A stretch of 64,000 nucleotides of DNA, taken from the NCBI GenBank assembly GCA_000511875.1, contig AZIN01000004.1:310001-374000 (forward strand), in the 5' to 3' direction. Below are positions 56,059 through 64,000 of this stretch, piece after piece; position 1 is the stretch's first letter, and each line of letters starts with the position of its first letter. This stretch comes from Gammaproteobacteria bacterium MOLA455 (lineage in GTDB: Bacteria; Pseudomonadota; Gammaproteobacteria; Pseudomonadales; Porticoccaceae). Position numbers and translations under genes: made by a program. Under the pieces are notes generated by a model. It ran no database searches, was not told where the DNA came from, and saw only the letters and a program-made list of their open reading frames with translations.

Positions 56059-56239
56059 GTAATATTCCCAGCCTGAGAAAGTGTCGACGCGCTAGCGATG
56101 TAGTCGTGCATTTAACCACACAGGCTGCGGTAAACCAATCTGTGTGGCTGATATAGCTATTGTAAAGGCGCTGGTACATCAAACCAGCACGGCCGCCCAT
56201 GTTGGCAGCCTCTTAAATTTAACGCTAGGACTACCTCGA

Positions 56240-57211
56240 TTGACTGATTTTATAGACGCTACAGACTCTAATGACCAGATTGAACAAACCGCGACTGTCT
56301 CTGCAAGTGACTGTGGCCGTCGTCTTGATCAAATTGCCGCGGAACTGTTTAGCGACTATTCCCGCTCGCGCCTGCAGCTGTGGATTAAATCCGGCGAGCT
56401 AACAGTGGACGGGCAACAGCAATCGCCAAAATTTAAACTGCTGGGTGGCGAAATCCTTGCGATCTCAGCCCAGTTAAAACCTGAGGGGGATTGGCAAGCC
56501 GAAGATATTCCATTGAATATCGTCTTCGAAGACGACAGTATTTTGGTAATCAACAAGCCGACTAATTTTGTTGTCCATCCCGCCGCAGGTAATCGCGAGG
56601 GCACTTTGCTCAACGCGCTATTATTTCACTGCCCGCAGTTAGAATCAGTGCCCCGTGCTGGCATTGTCCACCGTCTTGATAAAGACACCACCGGTCTTAT
56701 GGTCGTGGCGAAGACCCTCGCCGCCCACACCGATCTGGTGGCGCAGCTCCAGGCGCGCACCGTCAGCCGTGAATATGAAGCCGTAGTCAGTGGTGTCATG
56801 ACCGGAGGAGGGATGGTCGATCAGCCGATTGGCCGGCATCCCAAGCAGCGAGTCAAAATGGCTGTGGTCAGAGATGGCAAAGAGGCGCGCACTCACTATA
56901 AAGTGGTCAAGCGCTTTGACGGCCACACTCATATCCGCCTAAAGCTTGAAACCGGACGCACTCATCAGATTCGTGTGCATATGGCGAGCATTAAATACCC
57001 AATAGTTGGCGACTACACTTACGGAGGTCGCTTCCGTATTCATAAAGGCGTATCCGATCATCTTAGAGATACTCTGCAGCAGCTGGGTCGTCAGGCTCTC
57101 CATGCCCGAGCACTGGGTCTGGTGCATCCGGCCACTGGCGAGTACGTTAGCTGGGAGACAGAACTTCCCGACGATATGCTAAAACTCTTAGCCGCTCTGA
57201 AGGAAGGCTAG
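56240..57211 (+). CDS. rluD: 23S rRNA pseudouridine synthase RluD
   Basis: Makes pseudouridines 1911, 1915 and 1917 in helix 69 of 23S rRNA. I start at the TTG at 56240, which gives 323 aa (E. coli 326) and has AGGA about 10 bases upstream. An in-frame GTG at 56144 would add 32 residues that do not look like the family. The S4 domain covers about 20-80 (RRLDQIAAELF, SRSRLQLWIKSGEL). The catalytic Asp is in HRLDKDTTGLMVVAK. LETGRTHQIRVHM is the C-terminal signature. It is followed 47 bp later by pgeF, its usual neighbour. Confidence 0.94.
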   Translation: MTDFIDATDSNDQIEQTATVSASDCGRRLDQIAAELFSDYSRSRLQLWIKSGELTVDGQQQSPKFKLLGGEILAISAQLKPEGDWQAEDIPLNIVFEDDSILVINKPTNFVVHPAAGNREGTLLNALLFHCPQLESVPRAGIVHRLDKDTTGLMVVAKTLAAHTDLVAQLQARTVSREYEAVVSGVMTGGGMVDQPIGRHPKQRVKMAVVRDGKEARTHYKVVKRFDGHTHIRLKLETGRTHQIRVHMASIKYPIVGDYTYGGRFRIHKGVSDHLRDTLQQLGRQALHARALGLVHPATGEYVSWETELPDDMLKLLAALKEG

Positions 57212-57258
57212 CGTAAAAAGCCAGGCAATAAGACTAGAGAACCCCTGGGAGAAGACTT

Positions 57259-58035
57259 ATGCCAATAGACGTAATAACCCCTCAGTGGCCGGCCCCCGCC
57301 AATGTTGGTGCCGCCATAACAATGCGCAGCGGCGGTTGTAGCAGAGCACCTTTTTATCAGAGTAACCTTGCGCTACATGTGCAGGATGATCCGGAACATG
57401 TGTTTGCCAATCGCCGCAACCTAGTCGAGTCACTTAAATTGCCCGCAGAGCCGCTGTGGCTGGATCAGGTGCATGGCACAGACATTGTGTATGCGTCAGG
57501 CGCTTATCTACCAGAATCTAGCAATGCACCTCAAGCCGATGGCAGTTACAGCGATCAACCCGCTGCTGTCTGTGCAGTACTAACCGCAGACTGTCTGCCG
57601 GTCTTATTCTGTGATCGCGCTGGTACTCAGATTGCCGCAGTCCATGCCGGTTGGCGCGGACTCTGTGGTGGCATACTGCGCAAAACAGTCGCCACCTTTC
57701 ATCAGTCGCCGGACCAATTGTTAGTCTATCTTGGGCCCGCCATCGGCCCTCAGGTATTTGAAGTGGGTGGCGAAGTGCTGCAAGCCTTTCTCGATCAGGC
57801 GCAAAATCCACAGCATCAACAAGCCATAGTCGCCGCCTTTACGCCGCGTGATTCTGCTGGAGACAAATATCTCGCCGATCTCTATGCTCTGGCACGAGCC
57901 GAACTTCAGGCCTCAGGTGTCAGGCACATCTATGGCGGCGACTTCTGCAGCTACAGCGATTCAGAACGCTTTTACTCCTTTAGAAGGGAGCCAAAAACCG
58001 GTCGCAACGGGTCACTTATTTGGCTCCGCGGATAG
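57259..58035 (+). CDS. pgeF: purine nucleoside phosphorylase / laccase-domain protein YfiH (PgeF)
   Basis: Multicopper polyphenol-oxidase-fold protein of 258 aa, known as a peptidoglycan editing factor and as a zinc purine nucleosidase. The metal ligands are visible: WLDQVHGTD (His), TADCLPVLFCD (Cys) and AAVHAGWRGL (His). The C-terminus SFRREPKTGRNGSLIWLR is typical. GGGAGAAG precedes the ATG. In many gammaproteobacteria rluD-pgeF lead straight to clpB; here four other genes come between. Confidence 0.93.
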   Translation: MPIDVITPQWPAPANVGAAITMRSGGCSRAPFYQSNLALHVQDDPEHVFANRRNLVESLKLPAEPLWLDQVHGTDIVYASGAYLPESSNAPQADGSYSDQPAAVCAVLTADCLPVLFCDRAGTQIAAVHAGWRGLCGGILRKTVATFHQSPDQLLVYLGPAIGPQVFEVGGEVLQAFLDQAQNPQHQQAIVAAFTPRDSAGDKYLADLYALARAELQASGVRHIYGGDFCSYSDSERFYSFRREPKTGRNGSLIWLRG

Positions 58036-58082
58036 CCTCTGTGCAGAGCGTAAAATTCCTCTGTTTTTCAGTCGGATAAGAC

Positions 58083-58111
58083 TTGATAACAGGGGGGTGT
58101 TCCATTAGAAT
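58083..58111 (+). promoter_or_regulatory. promoter of rplU-rpmA
   Basis: TTGATA (58083-58088), 17 bp, TAGAAT (58106-58111), followed by a GC-rich discriminator. The leader to rplU would be about 90 nt, which is long enough for ribosomal-protein feedback control, though I cannot fold one. Confidence 0.75.
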
Positions 58112-58207
58112 TGCCGCCCTCTCGCAGAGGCTATTGGCTTCAAGAAAAAAAGCGACGGAATCTGGCTGCTAACTAACTGATGCGGCCACTATAAATTGGA
58201 GCAGAAC

Positions 58208-58522
58208 ATGTACGCAGTAATCAAAAGTGGCGGAAAGCAGCATCGCGTAGTTGAAGGAGAGACCCTTCGTCTTGAGAAGCTGGATCTAGCGACTGGTGAT
58301 AATATCGATTTTGAAGAAGTCTTGATGGTCGGCGAAGGTGCCGAAGTCAAGGTTGGTGCTCCTCTCGTAGAGGGCGGCAAAGTGACTGCTGAGATCGTTT
58401 CTCACGGTCGTGGCGACAAAGTGAATATTATTAAATTCCGTCGTCGCAAGCACTCGCGCACACAACAGGGCCACAGACAGTGGTATACAGAGGTTAAGAT
58501 TACTAGCATTAACGCTGGATAA
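58208..58522 (+). CDS. rplU: 50S ribosomal protein L21
   Basis: Component of the large ribosomal subunit, 104 aa (E. coli 103). [14 protein letters not shown] is the conserved N-terminus and GGAG lies 7 bases upstream of this ATG; an in-frame ATG at 58196 is less likely. [15 protein letters not shown] is the basic rRNA-binding block. It precedes rpmA by 18 bp in the universal rplU-rpmA order. Confidence 0.98.
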   Translation: MYAVIKSGGKQHRVVEGETLRLEKLDLATGDNIDFEEVLMVGEGAEVKVGAPLVEGGKVTAEIVSHGRGDKVNIIKFRRRKHSRTQQGHRQWYTEVKITSINAG

Positions 58523-58540
58523 TCCAAAGAGGAAATAGCA

Positions 58541-58798
58541 ATGGCTCACAAAAAAGCTGGTGGTAGTACTCGTAACGGTCGCGATTCAGAAAGCAAACGC
58601 CTTGGTGTGAAAGTTTTCGGCGGCCAAGCAATAAATTCAGGCAGCATCATTGTTCGTCAGCGTGGTACCAAATTCCACCCAGGCAACAATGTCGGTATCG
58701 GCAAAGACCACACACTGTTTGCAACTGCCGAAGGCGTTGTACAGTTTGTGCAGAAAGGCCCGAAGAACCGTAAGTATGCAGAAGTGGTTTCCGCGTAG
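58541..58798 (+). CDS. rpmA: 50S ribosomal protein L27
   Basis: Large-subunit protein near the peptidyl transferase centre. The 85 residues equal the E. coli length. The N-terminus [21 protein letters not shown] is the flexible tail that reaches the tRNA ends. AGAGGAAA lies upstream. A terminator follows at 58821-58845, so obg is probably read in part from its own signal. Confidence 0.98.
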   Translation: MAHKKAGGSTRNGRDSESKRLGVKVFGGQAINSGSIIVRQRGTKFHPGNNVGIGKDHTLFATAEGVVQFVQKGPKNRKYAEVVSA

Positions 58799-58820
58799 GT
58801 AACTACCACTTCATGTTAAA

Positions 58821-58845
58821 AAAGCCCCTACGTGGGGCTTTTTTT
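58821..58845 (+). terminator. Rho-independent terminator after rpmA
   Basis: AAAGCCCC / GGGGCTTT stem with a TACGT loop, followed by a T-run. Confidence 0.92.
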
Positions 58846-58903
58846 ATGCGCGCGATTTAGCACTGGTCGCCGACGCCATGACACACAGCAACAGCAACTG
58901 TAA

Positions 58904-60133
<1,230 letters not shown>

Positions 60134-60193
60134 CTGTAGCTTTAATTGTTGCCGCACCCAAGACTGAGCTTGGGGAATAGAGAGTAGCTAGGT

Positions 60194-61315
60194 ATGACAA
60201 GAGCAATTACCCGAGATGCACAGCGCTTAGTCGTTAAGATTGGCAGCGCGCTGTTGACCAACAATGGCGCTGGCCTTGATCGCCAGGCTATAGACGGCTG
60301 GGTCGAGCAAATCGCCCAGCTCTTGGCTCAGGGTAAAGAGATTGTCTTAGTGTCCTCCGGTTCAATTGCCGAAGGCATAGTGCGCCTTGGCTGGAAAACC
60401 CGCCCCGAGAGTATTCATGAGCTTCAGGCCGCTGCCGCAGTAGGTCAGATGGGCCTAATTCAGACCTATGAAAGCAGCTTTCAACGCTTTGATCGTCTCA
60501 CTGCACAGATACTATTAGATCACGACGATTTAGCCAATCGCCAGCGCTACCTCAATGCCCGCAGTGCCCTACAGACTTTAATTCAATTAAATGTGCTGCC
60601 CATAGTTAATGAGAACGACACCGTAGTCACCGATGAAATTCGCTTTGGTGATAACGACAGTCTCGCCGCACTGGTGGCCAATCTGATTGATGCTGACCTA
60701 CTAGTGATTCTCACCGATAAAGACGGCCTCTACAGCGCCAACCCCGATCTAGATCCAAATGCTCAGCTGATCAGTGAAGCCATGGCCAATGACAGCTCTC
60801 TCAATGCCTTAGCCGGCGGAAGCAATAGTGCCCTCGGTCGTGGCGGCATGATAACCAAACTACAGGCAGCTAGACTGGCAGCGCGCTCTGGTTGCAACAC
60901 TGTAATCGTAGGCGGACGCAACAGCGGCATATTGACTGCAGTGGCCCGAGGCGCCGAAGTGGGCACATTGCTCACCGCTTCACAGCAACCTCTGGCGGCA
61001 CGCAAGCAGTGGCTCGCAGGGCAGTTGCAGGTCAAAGGTCAGCTGGTACTCGATGCTGGTGCAGTTAAGGTCTTGCAGCAGCAGGGTCGCAGTTTATTGG
61101 CTGTTGGCGTGACTGAGGTCAAAGGGCAGTTTACCCGTGGTGAATTGGTCAGCTGTGTTGACGCCGTTGGGCAGGAAATCGCCCGTGGATTGGTCAATTA
61201 CCACTCCGACGAAGCAGATCGTATCAAAGGTCAAGGCACCGAACATATAGTCAAAATTCTCGGTTACCGTGAAGATGATGAACTTATTCATCGCGATAAC
61301 ATGATTGTCAGCTAA
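60194..61315 (+). CDS. proB: glutamate 5-kinase
   Basis: First step of proline synthesis, phosphorylating glutamate. The 373 residues match the two-domain form. The amino-acid kinase domain (about 8-255) has [21 protein letters not shown] and NENDTV. The C-terminal PUA domain (about 280-365) has [22 protein letters not shown]. Proline feedback normally acts through the kinase domain. obg-proB adjacency is common in pseudomonads and relatives. The start has a weak GAGTAG upstream. Confidence 0.95.
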   Translation: MTRAITRDAQRLVVKIGSALLTNNGAGLDRQAIDGWVEQIAQLLAQGKEIVLVSSGSIAEGIVRLGWKTRPESIHELQAAAAVGQMGLIQTYESSFQRFDRLTAQILLDHDDLANRQRYLNARSALQTLIQLNVLPIVNENDTVVTDEIRFGDNDSLAALVANLIDADLLVILTDKDGLYSANPDLDPNAQLISEAMANDSSLNALAGGSNSALGRGGMITKLQAARLAARSGCNTVIVGGRNSGILTAVARGAEVGTLLTASQQPLAARKQWLAGQLQVKGQLVLDAGAVKVLQQQGRSLLAVGVTEVKGQFTRGELVSCVDAVGQEIARGLVNYHSDEADRIKGQGTEHIVKILGYREDDELIHRDNMIVS

Positions 61316-61409
61316 GATCTTAGCGCCGTCACCTCAGAGCTAGAGCCGCTTTTTGTACTCTTAATTGATGCTTTGTTTTTATGACTTACATCAACCAATT
61401 GTTTTCAGC

Positions 61410-61438
61410 CGTTGAAAATTTACCGTCAGCCCCCACCT
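61410..61438 (+). promoter_or_regulatory. sigma-32 (heat shock) promoter of clpB
   Basis: CGTTGAAA (61410-61417) and CCCCACCT (61431-61438) are spaced by 13 bp. They resemble the RpoH consensus CTTGAAA and CCCCATNT at the expected distance. clpB is a classical RpoH target. Confidence 0.7.
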
Positions 61439-61479
61439 CAAGTACTAAGCAAGATTAAAAACCATTTTCGAGGTAGGCC

Positions 61480-64000
61480 ATGCGAATCGACAAGCTAACT
61501 AATCAATTGCAGAGTGCTCTGGCAGATGCTCAATCCATTGCCGTGGGCAACGACCATTCCGCTATAGAGCCACTGCATCTTTTACTGGCATTATTAAATC
61601 AGCAGGGTGGCAGTGTCCGCCCGATACTCAACCGTGCCGGCTTTGATGTGGTCGGCCTACAAGCTGAACTCAATAGTCAGCTCGACAAACTCGCCAAGAT
61701 CAGCTCGCCCACTGGCGAAGCCAATCTCTCCCAAGATCTCAGTCGTCTATTAAATATGGCTGATCGCAGCGCTCAGCAAAAAGGTGACCAATTTGTCTCC
61801 AGCGAAATTCTGCTGTTAGCCGCGCTTGAAGATAAAAATTTACTCGGTAAAAGCTTGGCCAAATTTGGTGATGTGAACAAAGCCAAAAGCGCTATTGAAT
61901 CGGTTCGCGGTGGCGAGCAGGTTAGCGATGCAGATGCCGAGAGCCAACGTGAAGCCCTAGACAAGTACACCATCGACCTCACCAAACAGGCAGAGTCTGG
62001 CAAGCTGGATCCGGTAATTGGTCGCGATGACGAGATTCGACGTACCATTCAGGTTTTGCAGCGTCGAACCAAAAACAACCCAGTCTTAATCGGCGAACCC
62101 GGTGTCGGTAAAACCGCTATAGTCGAAGGTCTGGCTCAGCGAATTATCAATGGTGAAGTGCCAGAGGGTCTAAAAAACAAACGCGTATTGACCCTTGATC
62201 TAGGCGCACTCTTAGCCGGAGCCAAATTTCGTGGCGACTTTGAAGAGCGTTTAAAAGCCGTACTCAAAGATCTGTCTAAGCAGGAAGGGCAAATTATCCT
62301 GTTTATCGATGAAATCCACGCCATGGTAGGTGCCGGCAAAGCCGAGGGCGCCATGGACGCAGGCAATATGCTGAAACCCGCTTTGGCCCGCGGTGAGCTC
62401 CACTGTGTCGGCGCCACCACTCTGGACGAATACCGCAAATTTATTGAAAAGGACGCCGCCCTCGAACGCCGCTTCCAAAAAGTCTTGGTGGAAGAACCGA
62501 GCGAAGAGGATACAGTGGCAATTTTGCGCGGCCTTAAAGAGCGCTATGAAGTGCATCACGGCGTTGAGATCACTGACAGCGCCATAGTGGCCGCCGCCAA
62601 GCTATCCCAGCGCTACATTACCGACCGTCAACTGCCTGATAAGGCAATTGATCTTATCGATGAAGCCGGCAGTCGTATCCGCATGGAAATTGATTCCAAG
62701 CCGGAAGAAATGGATCGTCTTGAACGTCGTTTAATCCAATTAAAAATCGAGCGCGAAGCGGTCAAAAAAGACAAAGACGAAGCCTCCCGCAAGCGCCAGC
62801 AAAAACTTGAAGATGATATAGCCGAACTGGGTGCAGACTATGCCGATCTAGAAGAGATTTGGAAATCTGAAAAAGCCTCAATGCAGGGTTCAACCCACAT
62901 TAAAGCTGAACTTGAGCAAGCCAAGGTCAATCTTGAAGCAGCCCACAGATCAGGCAATCTCGAGAAAATGGCGCAGATTCAATACAGCACTATTCCCGAC
63001 TTAGAAAAACAATTGGCCACTGCCAATAGTGAAGTCCAGGTTGAAAAACGCCTGCTGAGAAACAAAGTTACCGACGAAGAAGTGGCCGAGGTGGTTGCCA
63101 AGTGGACCGGCATCCCCGTGTCGAAGATGCTCGAAGGAGAGCGGGATAAACTGCTGCGTATGGAAGATTCCCTGCACCAGCGAGTGATGGGTCAGAGTGA
63201 AGCCGTAGTCGCGGTATCCAACGCTGTGCGCCGTTCACGGGCTGGTCTCTCTGATCCGAATAAACCCAATGGCTCTTTCCTGTTTTTGGGCCCCACTGGC
63301 GTGGGTAAAACCGAACTCTGTAAATCGCTCGCCGAATTTTTGTTTGATAGCGAAGAAGCCATGGTGCGTATCGACATGTCCGAGTTTATGGAAAAGCACT
63401 CCGTGGCACGATTGATTGGCGCGCCTCCCGGCTATGTTGGCTATGAAGAGGGCGGCTATCTCACCGAAGCTGTGCGTAGGCGACCCTACTCAGTATTGCT
63501 GCTCGATGAAATTGAAAAAGCGCACCCGGATGTCTTTAATATTTTACTCCAGGTCCTCGACGATGGACGCTTGACTGACGGTCAGGGCCGCACCGTGGAT
63601 TTTAAAAACACAGTGATTGTGATGACCTCAAATCTGGGTTCCGATGTTATTCAAATGCTGGCCGGTGAAGAGAACTACGATGTCATGAAATCTGCCGTTA
63701 TGGATGTAGTTAGCGGCCATTTCCGCCCTGAATTTATCAACCGAGTAGACGAGGTGGTGGTATTCCACCCTTTGGCCAAGGATCAACTCCGCGGTATAGC
63801 TTCTATCCAGCTCAACCTCTTACAGAAGCGCTTGGCCGATCATGAACTGCAGCTGAGTCTCAGTGACCAGGTCTTGGATAAACTACTCGAAGCGGGCTTT
63901 GACCCAGTCTATGGTGCCAGGCCCTTAAAGCGGGTCATTCAGCAGATGATTGAAAATCCTCTTGCCCAGAGCATTCTTTCCGGTCAATTCGCACCTGGGG
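61480..64000 (+). CDS. clpB: ATP-dependent disaggregase ClpB, missing its last residues
   Basis: Hexameric AAA+ protein disaggregase that works with DnaK on heat-damaged proteins. The frame is open to the window end after 840 codons; E. coli ClpB has 857, so about 20 residues are missing. ATG 61480 follows AGGTAGGC and gives the conserved [14 protein letters not shown]. The N domain covers 1-145. The first AAA+ has [14 protein letters not shown] near residue 205. The coiled-coil middle domain is near 400-525 and is rich in Lys, Glu and Gln. The second AAA+ has [10 protein letters not shown] near 605 and [13 protein letters not shown]. The last visible text [12 protein letters not shown] fits the usual end. 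Confidence 0.97.
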   Translation, partial: MRIDKLTNQLQSALADAQSIAVGNDHSAIEPLHLLLALLNQQGGSVRPILNRAGFDVVGLQAELNSQLDKLAKISSPTGEANLSQDLSRLLNMADRSAQQKGDQFVSSEILLLAALEDKNLLGKSLAKFGDVNKAKSAIESVRGGEQVSDADAESQREALDKYTIDLTKQAESGKLDPVIGRDDEIRRTIQVLQRRTKNNPVLIGEPGVGKTAIVEGLAQRIINGEVPEGLKNKRVLTLDLGALLAGAKFRGDFEERLKAVLKDLSKQEGQIILFIDEIHAMVGAGKAEGAMDAGNMLKPALARGELHCVGATTLDEYRKFIEKDAALERRFQKVLVEEPSEEDTVAILRGLKERYEVHHGVEITDSAIVAAAKLSQRYITDRQLPDKAIDLIDEAGSRIRMEIDSKPEEMDRLERRLIQLKIEREAVKKDKDEASRKRQQKLEDDIAELGADYADLEEIWKSEKASMQGSTHIKAELEQAKVNLEAAHRSGNLEKMAQIQYSTIPDLEKQLATANSEVQVEKRLLRNKVTDEEVAEVVAKWTGIPVSKMLEGERDKLLRMEDSLHQRVMGQSEAVVAVSNAVRRSRAGLSDPNKPNGSFLFLGPTGVGKTELCKSLAEFLFDSEEAMVRIDMSEFMEKHSVARLIGAPPGYVGYEEGGYLTEAVRRRPYSVLLLDEIEKAHPDVFNILLQVLDDGRLTDGQGRTVDFKNTVIVMTSNLGSDVIQMLAGEENYDVMKSAVMDVVSGHFRPEFINRVDEVVVFHPLAKDQLRGIASIQLNLLQKRLADHELQLSLSDQVLDKLLEAGFDPVYGARPLKRVIQQMIENPLAQSILSGQFAPG

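Overview
The window is chromosomal DNA of near-balanced GC from a Gram-negative gammaproteobacterium. The evidence is BamD, ClpB, PilY1, two intact TonB-dependent receptors (TBDRs), a HexR-controlled Entner-Doudoroff (ED) gene set and a Pseudomonas-like minor-pilin cluster. The gene style (short intergenic gaps, TBDRs, ED glycolysis, vitamin B1 uptake under a TPP riboswitch) resembles marine Cellvibrionales such as SAR92-type bacteria. That placement is inference and no search was run.

Region 1 (1-8.8 kb) is central sugar metabolism: edd (3' half only), glk, eda, zwf and pgl on the + strand, then pyk and gap on the - strand, divergent from the regulator hexR. A near-consensus HexR operator lies just downstream of a strong -10 in front of gap. 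Region 2 (8.8-14.4 kb) holds acs, an unusual membrane-anchored GDPD-like protein, an XRE regulator, a small hypothetical protein, a LysE/RhtB exporter and a Tag-family DNA glycosylase. Region 3 (14.5-18.5 kb) is a thiamin-salvage operon: TPP riboswitch, TBDR, YkoF/MTH1187-like thiamin-binding protein, PnuT permease and an APH-fold kinase. msrB overlaps its end. Region 4 (19-22.8 kb) has rhlE, a SulP transporter and a small membrane protein.

Region 5 (22.8-30.2 kb) covers amino-acid catabolism: an XRE-cupin regulator divergent from tdh-kbl, a large TBDR, and sdaA. Region 6 (30.3-40.4 kb) has purC and yfcH, then an operon of an alkyl-DHAP-synthase-like flavoprotein, a GlpD-like dehydrogenase and an atypical FGGY kinase, divergent from an AraC regulator and followed by two SDR genes. 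I read the operon as a candidate ether-lipid (alkylglycerol) catabolic pathway, the most novel hypothesis here. Region 7 (40.5-44.1 kb) has a decayed TBDR remnant with in-frame stops, udg behind a tandemly duplicated leader, manC overlapping udg tail-to-tail, and tRNA-Val(GAC).

Region 8 (44.6-56.1 kb) is type IV pilus biogenesis: fimT, pilE, pilV, pilW, pilX and pilY1 on +, facing pilR-pilS, which follow bamD-nadE on -. Region 9 (56.2-64 kb) is housekeeping: rluD, pgeF, rplU, rpmA, obg, proB and clpB (cut by the window end, with a sigma-32-like promoter). No CRISPR array, insertion sequence, rRNA or prophage was seen.
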